DNA of 64,000 nt from Camellia lanceoleosa (lineage: Eukaryota > Streptophyta > Magnoliopsida > Ericales > Theaceae): assembly GCA_025200525.1 (NCBI GenBank), contig CM045762.1, forward strand, positions 74,707,217 through 74,771,216. Direction: 5' to 3'. Below are positions 11,141 to 22,640 of the stretch, in pieces. Within the stretch, counting starts at the first letter, position 1. The number at the start of each line of letters is the position of its first letter. The notes beneath the pieces were generated by a model. It was not told the DNA's origin. It worked only from the letters and a program-made list of their open reading frames with translations, and made no database searches. Position numbers and translations under genes: made by a program.

Positions 11141-12349
11141 CTCAGGCACCAACCAAATGGCATCACTGCCCCGTTGAATTCAAAGAAGACCCAAAACGAA
11201 ATCCATTGTAACATGCTCTCATTTTCACTCGGCTATAGGCAAGGGTTGCAACAAACCCGCTAGCCTCTGATGTTCAGCCTTCACTTGCTAACAAGTAAGG
11301 CACCTCGATACAAATACCGCCACATCCTTTTTCATACCCCTCCACCAAAATTGGCAACCAAGGTCGTGATACATCTTTGTGCCTCCTGGATGCACCGCAT
11401 GGCGTGGATGGTGAAACTCTTGGAGTACTTCCTCTAGGCAAGACTCTGGTATGAACAAATGGTCACAATATCTCACACTTAGATCGGGATACACATTCAA
11501 GCCTCTTTCTACCTTTTCATTGGAGATCTTCTCCCGGAGTGATTCTACATCAAGGTCACCCTTCTGTGCTTCTATCACTCGATTCACAAGCATGGGTTGC
11601 ATAACTATCGAAAACAGCGTCGTAGACTCAACTGACTCGCCAAGATACAAGTCAAACTCCCCAATAGTACCCAACATCTCCCATTTCCGGATAGCAATAC
11701 AAACTACGCTGCTAATAGATTTCCTACTCAAGGCATCGGCCACAACATTGGCCTTCCCGGAATGATAATGCAGCTCGAAGTCATAATCCTCTATGAACTC
11801 CATCCACCTCCTCTGTCTCAAATTCAGGTCTTTCTGTGTAAACAGATACTTCAGGCTCTTGTGATCGGAAAACACCTCGAACTTCTCACCATAAAGGTAA
11901 TGCCTCCAAATCTTTAAGGCAAATATCACAGCAGCTAACTCTAAGTCGTGAGTAAGGTAATTCCTCTCATGTGTTTTCAACTGCCGCGAGTCATAGGCTA
12001 CTACCTTCCACTCTTGTATCAAGACATAACCCAAGCCTTCCCGTGAGGCATCACAATATACTGAATAACCCAAACCCCTCTCCGGAATAATCAAAACTGG
12101 AGCGATAGTCAGTCTAACTTTAAATTCTTGGAATGATTTCTCACAGGTCTCACTCCACACAAATTTGATCCATTTTCTTATCAATCTAGTCAATGGTGAG
12201 GCTAGTCTAGAAAAATCCTTTACAAAACGATGGTAATACTCGGCCAACCCTAGGAAACTACGGATCTCAAAGGCATTCTTAGGTTGTGCCCAATCTTGCA
12301 CTGCCTCTATCTTGGATGAATCTACAGTCACCTCTTCCTCGGATACCAC
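11141..12349 (-). pseudogene. G2 gypsy RNase H and integrase zinc domain
   Basis: One open frame of 353 codons runs from 12349 to 11288. It begins with the RT thumb ('[20 protein letters not shown]') and continues through RNase H with '[16 protein letters not shown]' (catalytic Asp), '[17 protein letters not shown]', '[12 protein letters not shown]', and '[16 protein letters not shown]'. It ends in the integrase HHCC zinc domain ('[12 protein letters not shown]', 'SRCLTC'). A stop follows CLTC; similarity continues ('QVKAEHQRLAGLLQPL') with more stops until about 11140. The family is Ty3/gypsy, Tekay/Del-like by the RT wording. Confidence 0.9.
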
Positions 12350-12376
12350 ATAGCCTAAGAACTTAACTTCCCTCAG

Positions 12377-12733
12377 CTAGAAGTCACACTTCCCAAACTT
12401 AGCATACAGTTGATGGGTTCTAAGCAACTCGAGCACTACTTGCAAGTGTTCCTCGTGCTCCTCCTCAAAGGGTGAGTAAATCAAGATGTCGTCCACAAAG
12501 ACGACCACAAAGCGGTCTAGGAACTCACGGAAGATCCGGTTCATCAAATCTATAAATACAACCGGTACATTGGTCATCCCAAAAGTATCACTAGGAACTC
12601 GTAATGGCCACATGCTGTCTTTGGGATGTCCTCCTCCCTCACTCTCAACTGGTGATAGCCCAACCTTAAGTCTACCTTAGAGAAGCAACAAGACCCCTTC
12701 AATTGATCAAACAGATCATCTATATGAGGCATT
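12377..12733 (-). pseudogene. G2 reverse transcriptase, C-terminal half
   Basis: The minus strand reads '[20 protein letters not shown]', '[20 protein letters not shown]', 'GHYEFLV', then after a small frameshift near 12595 '[17 protein letters not shown]' and '[13 protein letters not shown]'. The catalytic box is FVDD. The usual 'FRTRY' after KTA is collapsed to one residue, so there is an in-frame loss plus a frameshift. It joins directly to the N-terminal half at 17882 if the LTR insertion A and one copy of its GGATA duplication are removed. Confidence 0.9.
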
Positions 12734-12738
12734 GGATA
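12734..12738. repeat. Target-site duplication GGATA, left, of LTR A
   Basis: GGATA sits immediately before TGTGACGTCCCC. The same five bases follow the LTR end at 17877-17881. It falls inside the G2 RT codons between 'NKYP' and 'MPHIDD', proving insertion into an already integrated element. Confidence 0.9.
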
Positions 12739-14374
12739 TGTGACGTCCCCAAAATAATACAGTAAATGCAACCCAAAACATTTATTGATTACCACATGCA
12801 TCTGAGTAAATAGTCCTTTCATTACATGAAGTTAATGTTACAAAAGTGTTTAGTATAACTACATGCCCTATAGGCTTACACCTTTCCAAGTCTTGACTTG
12901 GTTACAACAAAATGAGCTTCGCTCAATACATTTTAAGCCCTGGCTTTACAAAAGAAATAAACAAAAGTAGAGAAGCTCTTGCTTCCAAAAGTCCCTCCAA
13001 GCTATTGCCTTGGCAGAGGCATATCACCAACACCTGGAAAAGGTTATTCTCAAATAGGGTGAGCCACAGCCCAGTAGGAATCATCTAACGCAGTATATGA
13101 AATTTAGCAAAGGTATAAGTAGAAGGAGTGTATACAAAGTCTATGATAAAACATCCACGATTTATATTCTCATAAGGCCTCAAATCTCAAATCATAATCC
13201 AGTTTCCTCTAATTCATTTCCAATTCATTTATTTATCTTAATTCATGAGTTAATTTCATTATTTTTCATCAACAAAACTGAAACTACAATTCAATGGTTT
13301 TCTAATCATACAAATCATGCATAAACACTGCAAACTGTCCTTTCACGGATATTTCGTCCATGGGAAACTATCAAATGAGACCCACGTAAACGTAGGCTAT
13401 ACAAACACTACAATTATCATTTTATGGAAATTTCATTCGCGGGATCGGCACCCATGTATAATTTTGGGACTTTCACCTAGGACACTCCGGCCAACTTAAT
13501 TATAATGGAATCCATCCCCTTTCTCCTCCCAAACAATCATTCATACATATGCAATATATTTAAACAGATAACCGTACGTGAAGCACATCCCCTTTCCACT
13601 TCTAAATAATCATACATATATAATGTATATAAATATAGTCATATTCAATGACAACTAACAAGAGATTAGTTTCAATTCACCTAATCCACATGCAATTTCT
13701 ACAACAATCATAGTTATCCTCCACTGATAGCCCAATACAGTTATTTCTAAACAGATATTCAATCTCAAGATAGATAATTTATTCAAGATTTTCAAAGAAT
13801 GAGATAATACATAACCAATCTCCCATTTTCGATGTCAATTTCAATTATTTATACAAAACAATAGTTTGAACCAATTAGGGCAAACTTCTCCATTTTTTCC
13901 AAACATTAATCAATTTCCAAAATCATCAAATTAGACATAAAACAGCATCATTTTCAAACCCCATAATCATTTATTTCACCTTTACCCAAAACCCCCCTTT
14001 TCCACTTTATACCCAAACCCTAGGTTTTGCTTAAAACATCCCCAAATTACACCATTGTTACACAAATGACAAATATCCAAGCTAGATAACATATGAAGGT
14101 GTAGAACAATCCCTACCTCAAAAAGAGAAGACGAACCAAGCAAGAGTGACACTCCAAGAATACTAAAACCCACTTCTATTCTGATCAAAATGAAGATCTT
14201 GAGACACTCTACCTTTTTCTCAAAGGCAACAGGGTGAAGGGATCAACAGATCTAGATGAAATCGAAAAGAGAATGTGAATTTTAGAGAGAGAGACTCAAG
14301 ATTTAGGTTTTTGAAAAGTTTTAGAGAGAGAGAGAGGAATGAAAAAGTGAACAAGAACATCATCTTCACGGACT

Positions 14375-14379
14375 GTTAT
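14375..14379. repeat. Target-site duplication GTTAT of LTR B (left copy)
   Basis: GTTAT precedes TGACACGCCCC, and the right copy is at 17388-17392 after GGTGTTACA. The target is the body of LTR A just before its palindrome cluster. Confidence 0.88.
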
Positions 14380-15329
14380 TGACACGCCCCAAATTTTAAT
14401 TACTCAAAAACATTACCAAGAGCCTGAAATTTAGGTCCTTTTTTTTTTTTTTTGAAAACGATTATCTATTACCCTTGAGTAACAGAAACATAATAGTACA
14501 TGTCTCTCTCATGATGAATACAACAATAATAATAATACATGCCAAGCTCCCGCTACGAAGTTACAATTAAATAATTACAATCATCAAGGTACAAAGAGAT
14601 TACACACAAGATATACATGAACTTCCTAATCCTTTAACCAATCAATCCGAATTCTCTTCCTGTAAAAGAAAAAGAAACAACAAGGGGTAAGCACAATTGC
14701 CAGTAGGAATCTCATAGTTCTAAAACAATAACCATCATATAGATAGAAATGATCATGCATGCAGGGTGATACCATATAGTAGGTGACGTTTTGTAATTTC
14801 AAAATATCATACGTAGAGTATCTTTTTCTCGAAATTTATTTTAACATTTAGGAAAACCTTCGACCATCAAAACTATCTTTTTTATCAGAAAACCATAAAT
14901 CCCTTTTGGAAACAAATATGTTTAAAGAACCACATCATCTTATATTTATTAACCCATTCATAAATATTCCTTATTAAATTTCCATCTTACCATTCCCCTT
15001 TTTATTCTCATTCTCCCCTTTTACTAGTTACATTTATTAAAACTCTATATTCTGAAATTCATGTTCCCTTAATACTCAAAACAACCCTCATACACTCCAT
15101 TCCCACCTGTCAATCTTTTATTGCTAGAACTTTCTAACGTAGAAATCCAAGAACAATTACATCACCAATCCCTTATCCAATTACCATTTCATTATCCATT
15201 CTTTTCAAATAATTTCTATATGCATTCCAATTCCATATCAAATTACACATAAAATGGTAATTTCACAAGTTCATCACAAGTCACACACATCATCACCGAC
15301 CTCAACACACATCACAACACATTCCACCT

Positions 15330-15870
15330 TTTGCCGACTTGATACGGCGGGACAACAGGCACCCAATCCATAACACATTCCACCTTTTGCCGGCTATTAT
15401 ACGGCGGGAAGTGAACTCCCAAAAACCATTTTCTCAAAAGTCATTTTCTTCCGCAAACCATATTTTTCGAAAAACCATTGTTTAACTTTTTAAAACCATC
15501 CCCCACATTTGCCGGTTGTTATACGGCCGGACGAGGGCACCCAAAACATTTCCGAAAACCATTCGTTTTTCTACTTTTGGCGACTACAATACGGTAGGAC
15601 TGTGTGGACACCCAAAAATTATTTTTCCACTTTCGCCGGCTACAATAAGGCAGGACTGTGTGGACACCCAAAAACATTTTTCCCACATTCGTCCAGTGAT
15701 AAGCCTAGACAAGGCAATTAGGCACCTGGAATTCAAACCACCGCCCACATTTACCGACTATTATACAGACGGCTGTGGGCACCGAAAAACCATTTTTTCA
15801 ATTTTTAAAACCATTCCTTATATTTACCGGCTATGATACGGACGGTTGTGGGCAATGAAAAAACCATTTT
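15330..15870. repeat. Degenerate tandem sub-repeats in LTR B
   Basis: A motif of the form 'TTTGCCGGCTATTATACGG' followed by GCACCCAAAAACCATTTTTC recurs about seven times with varied spacing (near 15333, 15385, 15510, 15575, 15635, 15748 and 15825). Units have drifted, so these are old. Confidence 0.75.
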
Positions 15871-15892
15871 TCAACTCCTCGCGAGGGTACCA

Positions 15893-16060
15893 ACCACAAC
15901 ACAACCCAACACAACTCAACTCAACCCAACACAACTCAATTCCACACAACACAACTCAACCAACTCAACACTACTCAATTCCACACAGCACAACTCAACC
16001 AACTCAACAGAACATAGCCCAATACAATTCACATAACACACAACAAAATTCAACACAACC
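15893..16060. repeat. AACTCAACAC-type low-complexity satellite
   Basis: Irregular repetition of CAACACAACTCAATTCCACA-like pentamers and decamers inside LTR B. The two overlapping open frames here (Asn/Thr/Gln-rich) are artefacts of the repeat. Confidence 0.8.
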
Positions 16061-16910
16061 ATTTCGACACAAAGCTCATATCATCCATACCATTAGTAAT
16101 TTCTTTTTCCCAAGTTTGGTTCACATTATAACATAATTTAAAATCTCAACATTATGAGTTCAATCGCAACTTTTACATAAATTTCTCAAATTCTTTAAAA
16201 TTTCAATTAAACTTGTATATGTGTAATTTAACACCTCAATTTCATGATACTATTAATTGAAGCAAAATCATTAACCATTTTCATGAGCCAAACTAGGTTT
16301 TTAAGAGAAATTAAGGCTTTTTACAAAAACACATTTTATTCCAACCCTTTTATTGCTTTTACACCCAAACTCATGACCCAAGATCATAACCCAACAAGTA
16401 AACCCAAACTCTCTTCAAACCCGAACCCCCAATCTCATGATTAATCACAATATGCATAAAAATATAAACTTTTGTATTTATATAAAGAAAATACCACAAA
16501 TCTATCTATATATGAGAGTATTGAAAGAGAACTAGAAACCCCTACCTCTTGAAGCAAGAGATGACGACCCAAAATTTACCGGCAATGAAACCACGAACTA
16601 ATCGGACCAAAAGGAAGCCCTTGACGAGATTTACACTCTTTTTGAAAGGGCCATGGTGAAAAGATCACTCTAGGTGAGTAGATCTAGAGATCTTAGTGAA
16701 AAAGTTTGAGTTTTAGAGAGAGAGTAGAAAACTCACGGTTTGAGAGAGAGGAAAGAGAAGAAAAAGTGAAATGAAAATATGTTTTGAGCCTATTTATAGT
16801 AGCAAGGTAATAATAGAATAATAGCCCCAAAGTCAAATGAAAAGAACAAGTCAAAAACCCCTCAAAAGTAGGGCCTAAACCAGCCCAAAAAGCTGAAAAT
16901 TACACACAGG

Positions 16911-17205
16911 GGTTGACCCTTCGGGCAGAGGTGTCGACCCTCTAGGAAGAAAAGTAATTTATGCAACAGGTAAGGTGTCGACCCTTAGACAGGAAGGGTC
17001 GACCCTATTTTCCAGCAACTAACACAACTTTTGCAATATACAAGGGTCGACCCTTCCCAGACTGGTGACGACCCTTGTGGACAGCAACAAGAGGCAGGTG
17101 TCGACACCACTAAGGCTAGAGTCGACCCTATTTTCCAGCAACACCTCCAGAAATTTCACCAACAGGTAAGGGTCGACCCTTAGGAAGGCTGGTGTTGACC
17201 CCAGA
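16911..17205. repeat. GGGTCGACCC palindrome cluster in LTR B
   Basis: At least nine copies or near copies of (A)GGGTCGACCCT occur in pairs separated by about 15-20 nt, each pair spaced about 50-60 nt from the next. The position, just inside the U3 end of the LTR, equals that of the CTCGAG clusters in LTRs A, C, D and G2. Confidence 0.8.
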
Positions 17206-17399
17206 ATAGAATTTCTAACTTCCCAAGGAACTTTTTGACAAGAACAAGCACAGACAAACAAACCCAACGAGTTTAAATCGGATCATACTCCTCCAAAACC
17301 AACATTCAACAACTCCAAAGACTCCAAAAAATAAAAATAATGGAATTAAATACACTCTCCAATGAATTAAAGGATGCGGGTGTTACAGTTATACACGTA

Positions 17400-17690
17400 G
17401 TCCGCTTGAGCATGGAAAGTGACGCTCGAGCGTTAGACACAAAGTTCCACTCGAGCGCAAGAAGCGACGCTCGAGCGTGGAATACCATTTCCAGAAGTTT
17501 TGTAGATGAAAGACCCCGCTCGAGCATGAGATTGGACGCTCGAGCGTCCAATGCATTCCCCCAGTATTTGTAGAACTACAAAAAATGCTGAAAGTTGACA
17601 AATCCCGCTCAAGCGCAAGAAGCAACGCTCAAGCGAAGGAGCAAAATTTGTGAAGCCCGCTCGAGCACAGGAATTCGCGCTCAAGCGGAA
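17400..17690. repeat. CGCTCGAGCG palindrome cluster in LTR A
   Basis: About ten copies, perfect or with one or two changes (for example GACGCTCGAGCGTT, CCGCTCGAGCATG), in pairs about 10-12 nt apart joined by a purine-rich spacer such as CAAGAAGCGA. Confidence 0.85.
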
Positions 17691-17881
17691 GAGCCAAAAT
17701 CTAGGCATCATAGGTTTGGAAAAACACGCAACCAACATGTTTCAAACACACAACCACAACCCGATAACCAAAATAAAAGGGAGACAAGGGAAAACAAGAT
17801 ATGAATCACTATTTAGAACTATACAACTTGAGTCTGGAACACAACAAGTGATGGGTCAAAAATCAAAATCGCTATAGGATA

Positions 17882-18436
17882 CTTGTTCTTAACAGTTACC
17901 CGATTCAACTTTCTGTAATCTATACAAAGTTGTAATGCCCCATCTTTCTTTTTATCAAAGAGAGTCGATGCTCCCTAAGGTGAAGTACCAGGGTCGATGA
18001 AACCCTTATCTAACAATTCCTGGAGTTGAACCTTCAACTCACTTGACTTTGCAGGTGTAAACCGATACAATGCCATAGAAACCGGTACCGTGCCAAGTAC
18101 TAGATCAATAGAGAACTCGATCTCTCGGTGAGGTGGTAAACTAGTAAGATCCTCGGGAAAGACATCTGAGTATTCACAAACCAGTCTTGGCAACTCAACC
18201 CGGACTTCATCACACTCACGACTCAAGAAGCTAGCAAGAAGACAACCAAGTTCATTCTGCCCACGCGGATCATACACCGGTGATAAGACTCTACCAACCC
18301 GATCCCCTAAGAAATGAAAACATTCACCGCTCAAGGTACATACAGTAACTCTCTGATGGTAGCAATCTATGACAGCCCAGTATGACGATAACCAGTCTAT
18401 ACCTAAAATAACATCAAAACAAGATATATCAATCAA
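17882..18436 (-). pseudogene. G2 protease C-terminus and RT N-terminal half
   Basis: The frame 18436-17975 reads 'CFDVILGIDWLSSYWAVIDC', then 'FPEDLTSLPPHREIEFSIDL' and 'LQELLDKGFIDPGTSP'. After a stop comes '[20 protein letters not shown]' and '[13 protein letters not shown]', where the coding sequence is broken by LTR A. This is the linker and fingers of a Tekay/Del-like gypsy RT. Confidence 0.9.
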
Positions 18437-18870
18437 TACAAATGAAAAGAGAAGTCGGCGATCAATAACTTCTATATCACAACCTCGACACCCTTACTTC
18501 AAAACTATCTCACCCCCAATAGGTGACACCACACAAACAAGAGATGCTAACTGAGCCAACTCTAACCCCAAAATCGATGCAAATGCAGATGAGACAAATG
18601 AATGGGATGCACTCGTATCAATCAACACATTGGTAATTGAATTGCAAAATACGAAGGTGCCTCTCACAACAGAAGGCGCTGGTACTAGATCTGGTGCGGT
18701 AACAGCATACACACGCCCTGTAGGCCTCTGATCTACTTGCTCACCCCTCGGAGCATAGGACTGGAGCACTAACTGCGCCAAAGAGGCTCCTTGATTGGCT
18801 CTCAAGGCCTGTGCTGACTATGCTGGCTGTGTTGGCTGGTGGCTTTTTGTCTGCCTTGAACCAGATACAC
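18437..18870 (-). pseudogene. G2 aspartic protease
   Basis: The frame 18805-18494 contains 'VLIDTSASHSFVSSAFA'. The catalytic triplet of gypsy proteases is D-T/S-G, but here it is DTS (Gly to Ser), so the enzyme is probably inactive. 'GEIVLK' is followed by a stop and a shifted continuation 'CDIEVIDRRLLFSFVLIDIS'. Confidence 0.8.
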
Positions 18871-19079
18871 TAGGTGTGCCACCCAACTGGGGATAAAACT
18901 TCTTCATGTGCCCCACCTGCCCACACTAATAACAAGTGAGTGGCTGGCCTCTCCCTTGACTTTGGCTCTAAGAACGAGCCGAAGACCGTGCAGATCGCTG
19001 CCCTTCTTCTCTCTGCGGGCAAGCTGGAGACTTGTGGCCCAATTGGCCACACTTAAAGTAAATGAAATCCCCCTGACCA
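18871..19079 (-). pseudogene. G2 gag zinc knuckles, mutated
   Basis: Two CCHC knuckles can be read on the minus strand. One is 'YFKCGQLGHKSPACPQ', whose first Cys is now Tyr. The other is 'CY*CGQVGHMKKFYP', with a stop between the first two Cys. Both are therefore broken. The gag is cut at 19079 by LTR C and resumes at 21330. Confidence 0.75.
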
Positions 19080-21324
19080 TGTCACGCCCCCAAAATAATC
19101 CCACATAACTATTACCTCAATCCATTTCCAATATGAGATATTAACCAAAATCATTTACATCGTTCCTAATGTTTACCAAAACATTCTCACATGCCATTAT
19201 ACATTTATTTACAAACAGTACAAGGATCTAAAGTATGTAAAAGAAATCATTGAATCACAAGGAATAAGGCCCTCAAGGGCTTACAAGTTCCAAGGCAATA
19301 GCCCGGTTACACATAATGGTCTCTCGGACCCAAACACATTAGCCCTTGGCTTACAAAAGATATCACAACAAGATAAGAGTTAAACTACTCTTCTTCAAAA
19401 CATCTCCATGCCCTTAGCTTGGCGGGGTCACCACATCTTTACCTGTACTAATTCTCATAGGGGTGAGCATAAAGTCCAGTAGAGATTCCTCACAAAGTAT
19501 ATACAGTTTACCAATTCCATCAACGTTAAAAATGCATATGTAGTGCCATGCAAGTGCCAAAAATGAAGGAGAATTTCACTTCAATGCACGATTTCAAAAT
19601 CATCATGTTCTCAATAATATTTTGTAATCTCATCAATTTCAAACTTCCAATATTTAAATCAACAGGGGCGGTAAATATGACACTGGTGGTTCCTAGGCTA
19701 GTGTCTGCAAGTAGACTCTATGAGTACTACGAAATTATCATTTTTACTGGTATTAACTGGAAGGCTCGACACCTATCCGCGCGGCTTTCGGGTCTTTCAC
19801 CCTGGACACTCAGACCAACTTATCAAATTCATCTACACCCCCTATCTGGACTTACCAACGTATTTACCCCATACACATTTCCATTAGTTCTCATTACAAT
19901 GATCTTTCTCAAAATGAATGCTTTTCCAACTCATGTCATGCTATGCAACAATGACTTTAAAACAATTGAGAATATGATGCAACAACTACTAACTCATAGC
20001 ATTCTTTCATATTCAACAAAAAGAAACATGTCTACAACCATATTTAACATCACATTTTCATTTCCTCCTTACCATGTTCTTTCACAAGATACCCATGCGT
20101 CCCCAGCGCACAATTTCACTTTCTCATTTCACACAATAGCCATGTGTCTTCGACACACCACGACAATTCCTCATTCATTATGACCAAACTTTCAATATGG
20201 CTAACATGCCATCGTTTATTGCACTTTCCTATTACACTATGATTAAGCATTTTCACATCACTTATGGCACTCAACAACTTGCCATCTTACCACTTTACAT
20301 AAACATACAATTATCAATGGATTATAGAAGAGGACTTAGTCTCCAACACATATATATCATGACTTTGCTATCTTGTTAAACATTTGGTTAGACTTAATCT
20401 CATACATGCTCTTGATATAAGAAAATATATAATTTTCAAGGCACATTCATTATTTTTCAAAAGCCCCAATTTCTAGGGTTTTCATAGGAAACAAACCTTC
20501 ATCATTTTTTTTAGAGAAGATCCATCCAGAAGTTTTCTTTGAGTTTAGTAGAAGGGAACCCTCAAGAAGTAGTAAAAGATTTAGATATAAAACCCCCATT
20601 TGAAACTCTCTCTACATTTTGAATCAAAACCAATAAAATCGACACAAAACATCAAGAACATTTTTTAAATCAACAACAATGTAGCAAAACTTGTATATAT
20701 AACTCAAGAAATCCCTACCTCAAATGGAGAAGCTCAAAGGAAAAGAAGGTGAAACTTGAAAGTGCTCCAAATCCACACTTTTTCAGATCAAAGTGAAGCC
20801 CACACGAAGCTCTACCTTTTTAACAAATACAGTAGGGTAGAAAATCTCTAGAACAATGGGTATTTATAGAGAGAGAGTGTGTGTAGAGAGAGACAGTCAA
20901 TCTAGGGTTTTAGAAGAAGAAGAGAATAAAAAATGGTGAAGTTCACCTCTACTGCGAACTGATATATGCGAGGCTCACTTGAGCGAAGGAGTGGTCGCTC
21001 GAGCGACCAGACACAACAATTACCTCGCTCGAGTGCAAGAAGCTTCGCTGGAGCGAACAATGAGAAGCTTCAGGTCTACAACCAACGTAGACGCACGCTT
21101 GAGTGCAAGAATGCTCGCTCGAGCGAAGAGATAAATACCCAAGGCTCGCTCGAGCGTAAGAAGCCTCGCTCGAGTGAAGAAGCAAAAAGCTGGGCAGCAA
21201 CTACTTGCACAAACTCACAACCAACCTATTCCAAACTCGCTCAACACCTCCCAAAGCTCAAATATAAGGAAACAAGGGTGGAAAACAAGATATAAACTAC
21301 AACACTCAACCACGGGTCGCTATA
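19080..21324 (-). mobile_element. Solo LTR C with target duplication GACCA
   Basis: 2,245 bp, starting TGTCACGCCCCC and ending GGGTCGCTATA, with GACCA at 19075-19079 and 21325-21329. It lies inside the G2 gag, between its body and its zinc knuckles. It has the shared core motifs (GCCCTCAAGGGC near 19270, GGGTGAGCATAAAGTCCAG near 19461) and a CTCGAG cluster at 20975-21180. The long frame at 19548-20183 has no family resemblance and is chance. In element orientation the ends are TA...CA. Confidence 0.9.
20975..21180. repeat. CTCGCTCGAGCGA palindrome cluster in LTR C
   Basis: About eight copies (TCGCTCGAGCGACC, CTCGCTCGAGTGCAAG, CTCGCTCGAGCGTAAG and variants), paired about 10 nt apart by spacers such as CAAGAAGCTT. 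Confidence 0.85.
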
Positions 21325-21329
21325 GACCA

Positions 21330-22235
21330 CCTCTCCAAAACCCGAACTCGGCACTGAAAAAGTAGACCTCGACTGTGCTCTATGGGACTGCTGGTGGTTA
21401 GGACCCTTCTGCCTTTTGTTGTCCCCTTGGGCGTCCTGACTCATCTTGGAGCCCTTCATCCTCTCCTCCTCTATCTGCATTAAGGTCTCAAGATGAGCCG
21501 CTGCCTCCACAAGGCGTCTGTAATCTCTAATCATAGAACCGGCCACCTTAAACATTAGCCTGGTCCTCAACCTCTTCTCAAGCTCCAAGCAACGACATTC
21601 CTCAGTCGCCACAAGCTCGGGTGTAAACCTAGATAGGCTAGTGAAGGTAGCTCCAAACTCAGCCACCGGTGTGCTCAACTGCACCAACTTAGTGAATTGG
21701 TCTTTCAACTTCTCCCTAACCGTAGAAGGCAAAAACTTCTCCTGGAAGGCGTCGACAAAGGCCTTCCAAGTCCCTCCAATGCGCCCTCGCGCATACTTTC
21801 ACCATTGACCCGCGTCTCCCTTCAGTTGGAAGGTCGCCAAGGTCACTCTCAAACCTCCGTCTTTGATGCCGAGCATCTTAAACGTGAGCATCTCAAATGT
21901 CTTCACCATCTTCTCTAACTACTCATCAACTTTCAGTGGCTCCTTGGGATCCCCCAAAAACTCATCCAGATTCGATCGAAAGAACTCCCGCTTCAGAAAG
22001 GATGGCCCTACCTCGGTTACTTGGGCTTGGACTTGATTCTCAGCCCTGAGAATGTCCATGGATTCCCTCAATGCTCCGGCCATTTCGCGGGCTAAGGCGC
22101 CTATGGCCTGCTGACCAACTGGCTCAGCTACGTTGGCCTGACTAACACCATTCTCCTGTGCTGGAATATCATCCAATACTAGCATCTCCTGTCGTCTAGC
22201 CTACCACGCCTACTACTGCGTCCACGTCCTGACAT
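21330..22235 (-). pseudogene. G2 gag (Retrotrans_gag)
   Basis: The minus strand from an ATG at 22235 ('MSGRGRSSRRGRL') reads, across two frame changes, 'AREMAGALRESMDILRAENQ', 'FFRSNLDEFLGDPKEPLKVD', 'MLTFKMLGIKDGGLRVTLAT', 'QLKGDAGQW', 'LPSTVREKLKDQFTKL', and 'SLSRFTPELVATEECRCLEL'. This is the usual gypsy capsid order. Stops after 'RRC', 'VDE' and 'GQW' show decay. It begins about 400 bp inside the 5' LTR and primer site, as expected for a gypsy gag. Confidence 0.88.
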
Positions 22236-22626
22236 CCTAATAAAGGTAACAAAAGAAATTAGCACATTTACAAATGTGCCAAAGCTAACTCACTTGCGTC
22301 CTAATATGATGGACAACAATAATTCACTCCACGTAAGCACGTATTTACATAAACACATGCAAATTTTATCTCCGGATAATGACCATCCTGCGGCGTTGCC
22401 AGAGTTCCAATTAGAAATAGCAGTGATCAAGTACTCTTCTAACAAGACTTCTAGGAACCCGTGGACTCAATCAACATCCTAGAAATTTAATCCCATACCC
22501 ATATAATTACATAAGTATGTTATCATATAAGCACATATCATCCATACTCAAGTCTCCAACAAGCGAGACAAACTCATTGTGGTACTAATCACTTCCCACA
22601 TGCCCAAAGTATTCAAATCCGGTACG
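22236..22626 (-). other. G2 5' untranslated leader
   Basis: Non-coding sequence between the primer-binding site and the gag start; no structure stood out. Confidence 0.5.
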
Positions 22627-22638
22627 CTCTGATACAAA
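22627..22638 (-). other. G2 primer-binding site
   Basis: The minus strand reads TTTGTATCAGAGC next to the LTR end GGGCGCGACA. It is a variant of the tRNA-Met site TGGTATCAGAGC, with GG changed. Confidence 0.75.
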
Positions 22639-22640
22639 GT

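Larger units (their letters stand above)
14380..17387 (-). mobile_element. Solo LTR B, about 3.0 kb
   Basis: Begins TGACACGCCCC and ends GCGGGTGTTACA, flanked by GTTAT. No pol or gag coding is seen. The inside is built of sub-repeats: degenerate units of 60-110 bp with 'GCCGGCTATTATACGGCGGG' at 15330-15870, an AACTC/AACAC-rich satellite at 15893-16060, and a cluster of GGGTCGACCC palindromes at 16911-17205. It is oriented like the other elements (CA end on the left). Confidence 0.85.
12739..17876 (-). mobile_element. Solo LTR A, itself interrupted by solo LTR B
   Basis: Starts TGTGACGTCCCC and ends AATCGCTATA on plus, with GGATA on both sides. Without B (14380-17387) and one GTTAT it is about 2.1 kb. 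It resembles the G2 LTRs (GGGTGAGCCACAGCCCAG near 13058, palindromes GCTCGAGC at 17400-17690) but is clearly diverged. No internal region or second LTR is present, so it is a solo LTR left by LTR-LTR recombination. In element orientation the ends are TA...CA, not the usual TG...CA. Confidence 0.88.

Noticed and set aside
15509..16136. Overlapping plus-strand frames rich in Thr, Asn and Gln
   Set aside because: They come from the tandem sub-repeats and the AACTC satellite of LTR B.
19548..20183. Open frame of 211 codons on plus inside LTR C
   Set aside because: It lies wholly inside a solo LTR, opposite to the element's polarity, with low-complexity composition and no recognisable domain.
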